From Strigamia acuminata (lineage: Eukaryota > Arthropoda > Chilopoda > Geophilomorpha > Linotaeniidae): a stretch of DNA of 64,000 bases. The position numbers and the translations under genes are program-made. The stretch's first letter is position 1; the number at the start of each line of letters is the position of its first letter. The DNA is taken from NCBI GenBank assembly GCA_949358305.1, contig OX442314.1:7433060-7497059 (forward strand), given 5' to 3'. This document shows positions 33,101-44,343 of the stretch, piece after piece. The notes below the pieces were generated by a model that saw only the letters and a list, made by a program, of their open reading frames with translations, was not told where the DNA came from and ran no database searches.

Positions 33101-35602
33101 TCAATGTAGTAGTTGATACGAATTTGCAGCCAATATAAAGTGAATCCCGCAGTCACAAATACAAGCACAAACTTAAACCTTTCTAAGACTCCATTTGTTA
33201 TGGTTTTCTCTTCGCTTGCAATGACTTTCTTCTTGCATATCTCGTACAGAGGACGAATCTTTTCGACAGATGTTTTTCGATGAATGTTTGTTGCAACATA
33301 ATATAAATACCAAGTGAGTTCAGGTAACGAAATTAATGCTAGGCCGAGAAACAGGCCAAGATTGCCTCCTAAATCTGACAGTAGAGCAATAAAGTCATAG
33401 GTGTATCGCTCTTCAAATATGCTAATTTTGTCATTAGTAATTGCTAGAGATACTGATACAGTTTTTTTATCATCTGCTAGGCCTATTTCAGTGGAAGGTG
33501 TAAAGGTTATTTGATGACATGGTCGTCGACAGAGACAAACATTAATGGGATTTGTGGTTTGAATCAACTGCATTGCAGCAAAATAAAGAGCATCTATGTC
33601 CTTCGAACATTTGCAAAGTGGTAAATCGATCTTCATGAAGGGAAATCTTTAATGAAAGATTTGTATTTATTATTTTTTTTACGTCTTCTCTGCACTAACT
33701 TGTAAGTGGGAGCGAAAATGACGTAGAAAACGGAAATAACGTAAAAAACGTAAATGGCGTAAAAAACGGAAATGACATAGAAAACGGAAATGGCGTAGAA
33801 AACGGAAATGACGTAGAAAACGGAAATGACGTTGAAAACGGAAATGACGTAGAAAACGGAAATGACGTAGAGAACGGAAATGACGTAGAGAACGGAAATG
33901 ACTTTGGGAACGGAAATGACTTTGGGAACGGAAATGATGTAGGGAACGGAAATGGTGTAGGGAACGGAAATGATGTAGGGAACGGAAATGATGTAGGGAA
34001 CGGAAATCATGTAGCAAACGTACATGATGTAGGGAATAAGGAGCAGTTCATTTTTCTGCCGCCGGCAGCTGGAGCAGTCTGCTTTTACTGGGTATAACAG
34101 AAAGTTTACATGTGACTAACACTTAGATTTTTAGTGAACTTAAAGCAAATACAGGATATTAAACGCCGGGGCATTTATTAATTTTTCCAACCGACCCTCC
34201 CATCTCCATGGTCGATTCTATTCAGGGCAGCGTGCTGTGCAATAAACGCCCAGCGTTTAAATGAGTCTCGGCATCTGTTTAAACCCGGCGTTTATTCGAG
34301 GCAGTATAGTATGATATTATTTAAAGTCACAAATTTTATTTGGAATCACAAAAATGCTCTAGTCTCATTTAAACTTTCTGTTGTCCCCCAAGAAAAGTAG
34401 ACTGATCCATCTGCAGTATGACTGCATGTGAAGATTTTTTTGGCCATAGGTGTACATTTGGCACATTAGTGACCTTGCCCCTTTGCAAATTTTTTCATCT
34501 TATACCTGCATGTTAGCTTCTTCATAAATTTTTTTAATAGACACTTTCGATAGCATTCTCTGTATTCATCTTGACCCGAACATTTATTTATTGGTGAATT
34601 CAGAAAAATGAACTAAAATTATTGAATAAAATAAGGAGATCATAATAATTTTTGTTCAAGAAAAAATTTTTACTTTGTTATAAGTTAAATAAACTTTTGT
34701 TGTTCCACCGAGATTTTGTGATCCCACGTGGAGGTTTTTTCCAAAATCATAGAAATAAAGATGAACCTACAGGCAAAGAAAAGAAAAGTAGCCGACAATC
34801 ATTTTTGCAATTTAATAAAATTACACTGTAAGGTGCTGCGGGGCACACGTAATCATCACTACTTCCTATTTTGACTGTTACTTCTTGTCCAACAAATGAT
34901 TCGCTAGATGCCTTAGCTAAATATCAATAAATAATAAAGTGCATTGAAGTTGATAATGGAAAGTATTCAATTATACTTACGAAAATTAATTGATGAGCAT
35001 ATTCCCAAATGATTGCTCATTTCTGTCAGAACAAATGTTTTGTTTGAATTAGAATATCTCTATGTAAAATAAAGAGATTTATATAATTTTTTTAACTCAT
35101 TAAAAATCACTTTATTCCATCTATTTACATTTATCTTTACGCCCACTACTTCTTTCGTCAAATTACTCGCTTCCCAAATTTCTTCTAGATTGTAAGTTGG
35201 GATTTCTATCAGTGAAGTCACCATGCTCATGCAGCTGGTTGAATGTTCATCAGTTTGATTTCTCCAAAGTTTTACCATTTCTTTCGTATTGCCACTACAT
35301 ATCATCAAATTTGGTAGAACAACCTCTTCCGATCTACTTGTTACATCAACAGCCGTAGGATAACTTAAGTAATGCATTATCCTGTCATTAGTCTGAGAAG
35401 TGAGCATGCACATGCAAAATGAGAACAAAAGAAGCCAAAACAGGCGCCGGTGGCTCCCACGATGATTGGTATTGATAAAATCATCCAAGCCAATTACGTT
35501 ACATCTAAGTTTATTTTCATCGTCCTTCAGCAATCGCTGAATCGCAGGACGTAACTTTCTTAATCTTTGGCTGCTTCTTCTAATGGAATAGTTATTCTGC
35601 AT
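30185..35602 (-). CDS. DEG/ENaC channel C, two subunits in one chain
   Basis: Paralogue of channel A with the same eleven-exon structure: 35602-35111, 35059-34981, 34916-34825, 34766-34674, 34612-34506, 33646-32863, 32793-32709, 31406-31324, 31188-31093, 31027-30918, 30584-30185 (2421 nt, 806 residues). It has TM1 in exon 1 (FWLLLFSFCMCML). The first TM2 (GGNLGLFLGLALISL), linker and second TM1 (FVTAGFTLYWLQI) all lie in exon 6, and the second TM2 (GLGLGMSLLSF) is in exon 11. The ectodomain Cys motifs C-x8-Y-x3-C-x3-C and CRLPC are kept. Intron 9 uses normal GT (gene A has GC); the exon 6 acceptor is AAG as in A. Introns hold a MITE, a hAT-like fragment and a minisatellite. No stop or frameshift seen. 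Confidence 0.9.
30612..30797. mobile_element. MITE in last intron of channel C
   Basis: Ends CATTGTAGGCTGC / GCAGCCTACACTG with TA on both sides and cCGGACAg repeats inside. The same intron in channel A lacks it. 27938-28010 is a related fragment. Confidence 0.75.
32375..32500 (-). mobile_element. hAT-like terminal fragment
   Basis: On the minus strand it starts CAGGGCCGGTGCGAGG, followed by ggcggcat repeats, as in the ends of several hAT elements. It lies in intron 7 of channel C. No transposase frame. Confidence 0.4.
33708..34025. repeat. Intron-5 minisatellite of channel C
   Basis: About 17 units of 18 bp (ggaaatgacgtagaaaac type). Three long overlapping frames on the minus strand are only the repeat read in phase (six-residue period). 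Position and core match the array in channel A. Confidence 0.9.
34140..34315. mobile_element. TACCGTA-family MITE remnant
   Basis: aaacgccggggcatttatt and cccggcgtttattcgaggca match the arms of the MITE at 37679-38096; the termini are decayed. Confidence 0.5.
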
Positions 35603-36333
35603 TGTATATTACCTACTGTGTGTAGATTTTAAACAGATTTTAAACTGATTATTGAAAATTGTGAGGTTTTACCTTCTTTTAGTCTTGTTACGAAGATGAT
35701 GGAAAGTTAGCTGGTGTTTACCAGTGCTCAGTTCAGTATCGACTGTTCTTTATTTGACGACTCTAATAACTTCTTCGTTCCCTGATCGAATTTGTGGTTG
35801 TCATAAATTATCATGTATCGTATAATAATGTACTTTCTGTACAAACCTATTTACTCTTGCACGCTATGTAACAAAATCATTATCCAGAGACTAGATGTAT
35901 TTCCTGTTTAATGTATATAATTATATTTAAGTTGTTGTGTAAAGAAACCATTTCTTCCATCTGTGCCATAAAACGTCTCATTTCTTTCTCTTTTTTACTC
36001 GTTTATATGCAAACTCAGCTGGCAAAAATAAATTGACTCAATGTTAAACCATCGTCAACCTTATTATCAGAGTTCCATTTATCGACCGACTATTTTCACT
36101 TAAAGGCACAGTAAAATAAACTAAATGATACACTGTAAGCGCATTCAATTACTTTGGACCTAATATTTCGTCACACAATTTTTTAGACAAAATGACTTGT
36201 TTTCGAGTGAAATTTGATGCTTAAAAATATGGCTTTAAATGTTTTTTAATCGCTGAATAGTTAATGTAAATTTGAACTTTTAGCTTTGTAAAGTCGCATT
36301 TACAAAGATTGTAAAGGTTTGTTCTAATCAATA
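35603..36333. other. 5' flank of channel C
   Basis: 35690-35780 resembles 10450-10540 upstream of channel A (accagtgct...gactgttctt), so a short promoter-proximal segment seems shared. The rest has no recognisable content. Confidence 0.4.
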
Positions 36334-36722
36334 GGTGCGTTCAATTTGGGTTAGAAGAAGTGACTTCCACTTTCCTTCCCTTCCTCAAAGTCACTTTTTA
36401 TTGAATGCATTTACTTACCACCAGACTTTCATTTCCATTTACCGTGTGCCACATGTGAATTTACCGTGTGCCACACGTGTAAATTTATCGTGTTCATCGA
36501 GAACAAAATGGCTGCCACTGTAGCTTTGTTAAATGTGCAATGCGCATGCGCACGCACATAAGGGACTTTTAAAAGGTGGAAAAGTAACTTTTCAGTTACT
36601 TTCCTGAAAGTCACTTAAGTGACCTTACTTGGTCAAAATGTGACGTAATTATCGTCACTTCCGCCCTCTGAAAGGCAGTTAAGTCAGTTAAGGGACTTTC
36701 TTCTAGCAGATTGAACGCAAAA
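36334..36722. mobile_element. MITE with TGCGTTCAA ends
   Basis: tgcgttcaa (36336) and ttgaacgca (36711), with agaagaaagt-type inner repeats in inverted order, bound about 390 bp of non-coding DNA. Confidence 0.55.
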
Positions 36723-37678
36723 GTAAAAAGACAAATTACAATAAACACGCACAATAACTTTACAGTTTGTAAATTTCAAATTTGTCAGCTTTAACAATAA
36801 ATTTAATTTAATTTTAATTTTCTTAATTTTAAAATTTTAAACCTTAAATATGTGATTTTAAATTTCTAGATTTGTCATGGTCCAGGTTTTCATGTGTATA
36901 AACATATAAGTTTTCCCTTGTTTTGTTGAATCCCAATTGTTGTGTTATGTTTGCCAAATAACCCAAAACATAACCCTAATCTTAACCTTGTATTTATTTT
37001 GTGTTTGCATTCTTTTTTGTGTTTTTTGAGTTTTCCCTTAGTTTCTCCTAACTTTTCCTAATTTTGTCCTATTTTCCTTTGCACTTTCCTGGGTTTCTTC
37101 TTTTTAAAGACTTTTATTTAACTTGACTTGAATGTTTGTGTGGTTCAACGTCAGGTCACGTGACCGTAAAGTAACTTTTTAGAACCGCAGCGCCACCTGG
37201 CGGAACCCGTGTCCTTTAATGGATGCCAAAATGTTCGCCGATACAAATTTTGATGTTTTTGATACTAAAAAAGATTCTAAAAATTCTGAAACCAGGCTAA
37301 ACCTGGTTAAAACTAAAATTATTATTTAGAAAAAGTACTTTGTTGAATGTTTTTTGGCACTCTCACGGCAATCTTGAAACAATCTGCGGTAGTAGCGCAC
37401 TTTGGCGGAGATTTGAAGCACCAATATAAAGCCTTTTTCGAAAAACTTGGTTTTTTATATTTACTTGTTATGTGTTCTGTTTGGCATATTTCTAAGTCTT
37501 GATGATGCGTTGTTATGAGTCATACTCATCAATATGCACCAAAGCATCTGATTGGCTTGCTGTGATTCCTAGAATACATTTTGGTTCAATTCCCTAATCT
37601 TTTAATCCGAAAAGTTCAATCTCTTCTGAGATTTGACAAGACTAATCGATTCCTTGGAAAATAACAGTAATATGTGTT
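36723..37678. other. Non-coding
   Basis: AT-rich; I see no gene. 37190-37210 has a GC-rich cgccacctggcgg palindrome. Confidence 0.4.
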
Positions 37679-38096
37679 TACCGTATTGCTTTGAATAAAC
37701 GCCTGGGCGTTGATTTTTTTTTGACTCGCCCGCCCGGCGCTTATTCAAAGCCCAGCGCTAATTCGAGCCAGGTGTCTATTCAAAAAAAAGTTAAAAACTT
37801 TCTTGCCACCGCTTCACCAGTGTTTTCCAATGCAAACGTAATGTTATTTGGAGCCATATTGCTGTATTAATGGTTCGGAATGCCATCAAGTCGTCTTAAA
37901 TACCTCATTCGTAAAGTACGTCACGTGTACGGTACGAATGACGTAAAAACTTTATTAGTACGTTATCACAAATCCGGCGTTTAAACAGACCCGGCGTTTA
38001 TTCGAGGCCTATTAACTTTGCAGCCCTCTGTTGACCGGCGCTTAATCGAGAGCCGGCGTTTAATTACGCCCGGCCCTTATTCAAGGCAGTACGGTA
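37679..38096. mobile_element. TACCGTA-family MITE
   Basis: Ends TACCGTATTGCTTTGAATAA / TTATTCAAGGCAGTACGGTA. Internal cggcgtttattcgag repeats in both orientations. Confidence 0.75.
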
Positions 38097-38159
38097 TACC
38101 TATTATTGTTTTTCAATCATTCATTGGGTTTACGATAAATGTTATGTTCATTTCTTTAA

Positions 38160-38635
38160 CCTTCCCATAGCCAAGCGTGGTTACAACACGTTGCTAGCTG
38201 TGGACGGTCAAATTGGCCTTCTTTTAAAATGCTTCTGTGCATGTGCAGAATCTTATTTTTTTCAGGTGCAATTGCATTTTTTCTGGTTTGAGCACATTAA
38301 AACATGTGTTGAGGCCAGGAAAAATGTGATTGCACCTAAAAAATTAAAATTCTGCACATGCGCAGAAGTGTTTCAATATACCGCCTAGTGCTAAAAAGTG
38401 GCAAAACAGTGTACGGCGCTCACGTAATGGTGTTTTATGTTGTAAATTGTCTTCCTATTATTAGTTTAACTTATTCATAATCAAAAAAATGTTAGAACTT
38501 AGTTATTATAAATTTAGAAAAAATATTTTTGGAGGAATTATAGCTGGTCCCCTAAATTAATTTTAAGGAAAAAAAGAGTTACAGCTATTTTTCTACTTTT
38601 GTTTTTTTTCTGACCCCACCATGGCTGTAGGAAGG
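38160..38635. mobile_element. piggyBac-like foldback MITE
   Basis: TTAA on both sides (38156, 38636) and ends CCTTCCCATAGCCA / TGGCTGTAGGAAGG. A large internal palindrome (caggtgcaattgca with tgattgcacct; tgcacatgcgcagaa) lies around 38235-38370. TTAA target use suggests the piggyBac superfamily. Confidence 0.65.
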
Positions 38636-38735
38636 TTAAGTTTTAATAACTATATTTGAATTTGCCAGTAATATGACATAGCGCCATCTATTGTTAGTGT
38701 CGCGCTTTGACAAATACGGTTTCTATTCCGTCACA

Positions 38736-38789
38736 ACCTTTCTAATGGCGAATTGGTCAACATTAAAACCAATTCGCCATTAGAAAGGT
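38736..38789. repeat. Perfect 22-bp hairpin
   Basis: Arms 38736-38757 and 38768-38789 (acctttctaatggcgaattg start) pair without mismatch around a 10-base loop. A third partial copy lies at about 38801-38816. Confidence 0.85.
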
Positions 38790-38829
38790 CCAATTACATT
38801 TCCAATGGCGAATTTTCTTAGATTTACTA

Positions 38830-39276
38830 TTGGAAACGTTTATTGGCGGGGACAATCACAATGATCCTGACAATCATTGTGGGAGGTTTTAAGACCTCCA
38901 TCCGCCTTGGAGCCATAACGGTCAGATGAACGCGTGACCAAGGGCCGGGATTTGTTGCATGGGTTTGCCTTCCCGCAACAGCTTGTGTATAAGCTGGTGT
39001 ATTGACAGTGATAGATTGATATTAGCTGTCGAGCTTAGTGAAAGAATCAGAGAAACAAACAAAAAGCGGAGGTCTGGCCAAAAACCAGACCTTATGTATG
39101 TTCCACAGAACACTAGAGATTAGTGACAGCCAATTGGACATCAGAATCTCTAAATTCGCAGGCCTCTTCAGAGATTAGCGAGTCCGGATCTGGCAGAAGA
39201 CTAGGTCCAAAAGAACCCAATTGGTACTTCTTAACAGGAAAGTATTCTTAGCTTTATATTGATTCAATGTCACCCA
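38830..39276. other. Possible LTR fragment, left part
   Basis: GC-richer tract with tgtataagctgg (TATA-like). Together with 42228-42430, which carries AATAAA at 42390, it may be one LTR split by the insertion 39277-42227. No coding; weak. Confidence 0.3.
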
Positions 39277-39689
39277 CGCTGCAAAAAAATTAGATTTTCG
39301 TCGATAAAATATTTTGGAAATATAACTGAAATGCGATATTTCCAAACCCGAAAGTTATACGTCGTATATTCCAAATTGTACAAACATCAAATTTCCAATG
39401 ACTTTCCAACACTGAATGCAACCGTTTCCAAACTACTTTTCATAGCATGATATATTAAATTTCCAAACAGTTAAACACATATTTCTCAATCAGTAAAGTT
39501 AAGATTTCCACATGTAAAATATGAGTTTCCCATCAGTAAATAACAACTTTCCAAATATAAAATATGATATTTCTTTTTTAGTAAAAATTCTAAATTAGTT
39601 AAATCTCAAAATAAATCTCGTAAAAATAAATCCCTAGAAATTTCCATAAAAATACAATACATCCTGAAAATATGCAGAGGATTCACTCC

Positions 39690-40015
39690 TGAATCCTGAA
39701 TCCTGAATTCATTCCTGAATACTGAATCCTGAATTTGTTTCTGAATCCTAAATCCTGAATTTGTTTCTGAATCCTGAATCCTGTATTCATTTCTGAATTC
39801 TGAATTCTGAATCTATTTCTGAATCCTGAATCCTGAATCCATTATCCTAAATTCATTTCTGAATCCTAAATCCTGAATTCATTCCTGAATCCTGAATCCT
39901 AAATCAATTACTGAATTCTGAATTCATTCCTGATTCATAAATTCTAAATCCTGAATTCTGAATTCTGAATTCATAAATCTTGAATCCAATAATCTTGAAT
40001 CCTGAATTCATAAAC
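39690..40015. repeat. TGAATCC heptamer satellite
   Basis: Irregular tandem repeats of tgaatcc and tgaattcatt. Confidence 0.85.
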
Positions 40016-40283
40016 CAAGGCTATAATCATAGCCTAATACAAAAAATGAGCAAAATCAACTGAAGGCAGTGATAAAAACTCGCATTGATATGATGGTGTA
40101 ACAAATTCTAGAATCAAATTAAAATGTTACACTACAAAATTTGTGTCAACTTTTTAATTTATCTAACTCTAACAATAATAATCTAATTATTTGTTGAAGT
40201 AGAAATGATAAAACCAATCCCATATTTAGCTTAATAAATAGAAATTTTGAATTAGTTTTGAATTATGTTCGCCATCTGATGAT

Positions 40284-41685
40284 TAGGCTTGTGTGATTAA
40301 TTTTTGCCGCGAATGCGATTGCGATATTTGATTGTTGCGATTTTTTTTCAATATATCGCATTAGCGATATATCGCGATATAATCGCAATAATCGCATTAA
40401 TTGCAATAATCGCAAGATATCGCAATATCGCAATATCGCAACAACACAAGTCAAGTCACACGTACGTTCGTTGTACGCAATCGAAGCGCCGGCATATTAC
40501 GCGCATTTGGCGGGTTTCAACAATAGAATTAAATTTGTCAATTTATTTTTTATTTATTTTTGTTTTGGTTTAGGATGGATAATTCGGGGATGGACTAATC
40601 GGCAGCTGTCAGCTGTCACCTGTCGAATGCCACGGCCGTCACTCGACACGACAGTCGTCAGTCGACACGACAGTCGTCAGTCGACACGACAGTCGTCAGT
40701 CGACACGACAGTCGTCAGTCCACCGTCACTTGTCGAATGTCGACTGTTGCGGCTGACGGTCGACATTCGACGGCTGACAGTCGACGTCCGACGGACAGGA
40801 CATTCGACAGCTGACGGTCGAAAGTCGACGGCTGATGGCCGCAACATTTGACAGGGGACAGCTGACAGCTGCCGATTAGTCCATCACCGAAATATTATCC
40901 ATCATAAACCAAAACAAAAATAAATAAAAAATAAATTGACAAATTTAATTCTATTGTTGAACCCCGCCAAATGCGCGTAATATGCCGGCGCTTCATCCCG
41001 TACAACGAACGTACGTGTGACTTGACTTGTGTTGTTGTGATATTGCGATATTGCGATCAATGCGATTATTGCGATTATATCGCGATTATTGCGATTACGT
41101 CGCGATTATTGCGATTACGTCGCGATTATTGCGATTACGTCGCGATTTTTGGGATTACGTCGCGATTTTTGCGATTACGTCGCGATTATTGCGATTACGT
41201 CGCGATTATTGCGATTACGTCGCGATTATTGCGATTACTACGCGATTATTGCGATTACATCGCGATTATTGCGATTACATCGCGATTATTGCGATTACAT
41301 CGCGATTATTGCGATTACATCGCGATTATTGCGATTACATCGCGATTATTGCGATTACATCGCGATTATTGCGATTACATCGCGATTATTGCGATTACAT
41401 CGCGATTATTGCGATTACATCGCGATTATTGCGATTACATCGCGATTATTGCGATTACATCGCGATTATTGCGATTACATCGCGACTATTGCGATTACAT
41501 CGCGATTATTGCGATTACTTCGCGATTACTTCGCGATTATTGCGACTACATCGCGATTATTGCGATAACATCGAGATTATATCGCGATATGCGATATATC
41601 GCAAACGACCGCTAGTGACTTAACTAGCTGCGATATTCGCAAAAAAAAATCGCATTGCGATTAATCGCAAATTCGCACAGGCCTA
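40284..41685. mobile_element. hAT-like giant foldback
   Basis: Ends TAGGCTTGTG / CACAGGCCTA, flanked on both sides by the 8-bp duplication CTGATGAT (40276-40283, 41686-41693), the hallmark of hAT insertion. Two long arms (40440-40610 and 40860-41045 complement each other, including cacaagtcaagtcacacgta) surround a 19-bp cgacacgacagtcgtcagt array (40648-40722). The right arm is expanded by a 20-bp satellite. No transposase. Confidence 0.8.
41060..41575. repeat. 20-bp satellite in hAT foldback arm
   Basis: About 25 units of gcgattattgcgattacatc. Three overlapping long frames here are artefacts of the repeat. Confidence 0.9.
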
Positions 41686-41739
41686 CTGATGATAAACCCA
41701 TTGATTTTAAAAGCTGGAAACATAGAATCTTTAGTCATT

Positions 41740-42195
41740 AATTTTTAGGCTTGTGAAATGAATGAAAATAAAAATTTCCAAATCTAATTTACATTAACAT
41801 TCCATACAATTACAATAATTTGCAACATCATCTTTCAGTGTTAAAAATTTATAGAAATTTAAATTTCCAAACCTGGTTTACATTAGCTTTCCACACATTT
41901 ACCAAAAACTAAAATGTCATCTTTTAGTGTTGAAAATTTACATAAATTTAAATTTTCAAACCTAGTTTGCATTAGCTTTCCACACATTTAACAAAAACTA
42001 AAATGTCATCTTTCAGTGGTGAAAATTTACATAAATTTAAATTTCCAAAACTAATTTACATTAGCTTTCCATACATTTAACAAAAACTTACAACATCATC
42101 TTTCAGGGTTCTAAATTTACAGAAATTCAACTTTCCATATAGTTCACATTTTCTTTCCATTATATTTCCAAACTGGAATTTATCCCATTTCACCA
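41740..42195. repeat. 89-bp minisatellite
   Basis: Catctttcag landmarks at 41829, 41918, 42007 and 42097 give a period of 89-90 bp; about five units with moderate divergence. Confidence 0.8.
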
Positions 42196-42227
42196 TTAAC
42201 TTTCCAATGACTTTTTTTTTTGCAGTG

Positions 42228-42622
42228 CCAGGATCCAGACTCGACACACAGTCAGACCGGTTCACACGACATCATACACAGACCCATGGACACCAAAAGA
42301 CATGTATATTATTTTAGGACAATCCTTAGTAGCCGTATTAACTCGCTTTTAGCTGCATACTGGTGTAGTGCGAGTTTTACCGACATGACAATAAACCTCG
42401 TTTTTACCAGCCTGCCGGTGTGAGTGCGAATTTTTATCAATAAGAAAGGAGCCTAAATAAACATACCATAAAATGCATATGTCCATGTCCGAAATGTAAC
42501 AAATTGGCCAAAATTTCTATAAATGTTCCCAGATTTTAGTAATAATCTTCAGAATATTAAGAAAGTTCAAATTTCATGCTAAAATTCCAACACAGTTATT
42601 ATTAATCCGGACTGTTTTACGT
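42228..42622. other. Flank before Gypsy-2
   Basis: 42228-42430 may be the right part of a split LTR (AATAAA at 42390). The rest is AT-rich with nothing recognised. Confidence 0.3.
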
Positions 42623-44323
42623 TATGACGAACACGGTATTGTTTATGCGATATCATGCCAAATCCCACCGATAGATGGCGCTGACGTCAATAAGCGGCAA
42701 ATTCGAATAGAATTTGTCACTTGATGTAAAACCACATAAAATATAACTTTTATGTGATTTTAAGACAGAGAATCGACTTTATCTTATATTTATGGAAATA
42801 AATACAGATATTATGTTGTTTTGTGGTAACTCTGCAAAGTTACCTCAAAAACTAGGTTTAGGGGATTAAATCTCCCCCTCGCACCTGCTCCAAGCGTGGA
42901 CCCCCGCGGATCAAGTTGAAAGACTTAATCCAAAAGTGTTCCTCGCTATCCAGTTCCTGTCCCGACCTAGCAGAGAGCTATGGCCTGAGTATCCAGTTCC
43001 TGTTGACCACCTGGACTGGAAATGTGCTCTGAGTATCCCATCACCTGGACCAGTGATTGGGGGGATTTGCAGGACCATTGCTCTCATTGGAGCAATGGCC
43101 AAGCTATTGTTTTCCCCGAGTATATACTTCCTCGCAACAGGAAGTAGCTCGCTCTTGACCAGATATTTGACTATATGTTTTCTTGAGCCCATTCTACTAC
43201 TCCGGTTGTCATGTTGATTGCGCAGACACTTGCTTGTCTGTTGATTGCGCAGTCAATGCCCCTTATACTGCGGGCCTATGACAACCTACATACGGCGTAC
43301 ACTTGACGTGGAGATGGGTGATATGATGCCTCCATGTCCGGGTGCCCGATGACGGCTGTGTGGCCGTGAGGAGATCAGGTCGCGGCGATGAGTAGTAAGA
43401 ATCCCGTCGGGCCGGATATAATTCAACAAGTGTTCCACAAGGCCTGCCAGTTACAGTAAACCACGGCTGCCGAACAGCGTGTCGAAAATGTAACATTAGG
43501 GTTGAAATAACTAAACTCGGAAAAGTTTAGTTAGATTAAATCCCCAGCTAGTTTATGTCACAACTCAACATTGTGCATAAACACGGATACTTCTTCCAGA
43601 ACTGTACAAAACTGAAGACTAGCTACATTAGCATTTACTTGCCAGTAAATGTGTAGCTAAATTGCCAACTTTATGTAAGCAGAATTATTACGAGTATTTA
43701 CTGAATAAGTAATACTCTAATAAATACATCCATTACACGGAACCAGAAGTTATGATTGTAAACTTGCAACAGTTTACTCTCGTATGAAGAACCATTTGAC
43801 GTATCACACCAATTATAGATGTCTTAAAACATCTATAAGAGGTCAATTGGTAAATGGCTCTCACAAGCCATTTAAACCAATAACCGCCCCAAGTTTGTGG
43901 CGATGCAGATACAGTCAACCGGAAGTCCTCGGATACTAACCCTTTCATTACAGATTCGAACCAGGACCAAATAATCAACCGATTCAGACGACATCTTACC
44001 AGGACGAAGCCGATTGATATTATTATAGCGCCGCACAGGCAACTATATGTATAGTTTAATCGAGAATTCCTTTGGCCATTTGTCGGCATAGTTATTGTGT
44101 AACTATATTTTATGCAAATTGATTAATATAATCACTTTACGGTGATTATATTTAGATATCAATAAATATGTTATGTCTTGATAACCGCATGTGTCATTAT
44201 TTTACCCAGTTCACACTTTAGGTTTTGTCAATCCTATCTCTCAACTACTGAATAGATAGACTAGCTTGTTATGCCAAAATACACATTTTGAGCGGATAGC
44301 GTCATCGAAAGGTCATCGTCACA
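42623..44323 (+). repeat. Gypsy-2 5' LTR, hairpin-tiled
   Basis: Starts TATGACGAACACGG; ends near ..TCGTCACA just before the primer site (about 1.7 kb; right edge inferred). AATAAA at 44161. At least a dozen perfect stem-loops occur in series, many with 6-base loops: 42733/42748, 42825/42838, 43075/43090, 43125/43139, 43223/43235, 43508/43524, 43758/43771, 43813/43829, 43852/43866, 44125/44142 (arm starts). TGACGTCA at 42682. Small frames on both strands are not genes. Confidence 0.8.
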
Positions 44324-44325
44324 CG

Positions 44326-44343
44326 TGGAGGTTCCACCGAGAT
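44326..44343 (+). promoter_or_regulatory. Putative Gypsy-2 primer-binding site
   Basis: TGGAGGTTCCACCGAGAT begins with the TGG required to pair with a tRNA CCA end, two bases after a CA-ended LTR. I cannot name the tRNA. Confidence 0.5.

Larger units (their letters stand above)
39277..42227. mobile_element. CACTGCAAAAA-ended non-autonomous element with nested insertions
   Basis: Ends CGCTGCAAAAAAA / TTTTTTTGCAGTG. Rich in evenly spread TTTCCA words; no transposase. Contains the heptamer array, the hAT-like foldback and the 89-bp minisatellite. Confidence 0.5.

Noticed and set aside
33633-34025. Two overlapping long frames on the minus strand
   Set aside because: 18-bp minisatellite read in two phases; an intron of channel gene C.
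41060-41575. CRISPR-like array
   Set aside because: Units are contiguous with no spacers, and the genome is eukaryotic.
40971-41623. Three overlapping frames of 159-214 codons
   Set aside because: All are the 20-bp satellite read in different phases; composition, not coding.
42911-43496. ORFs within the Gypsy-2 LTR (repeated at 63390-63975)
   Set aside because: Lie on both strands of an LTR, overlap each other and have no domain; identity only reflects LTR identity.
43945-44010. tRNA-like B box (ggttcgaatc) on the minus strand of the Gypsy-2 LTR
   Set aside because: No matching A box or cloverleaf arms could be placed around it.
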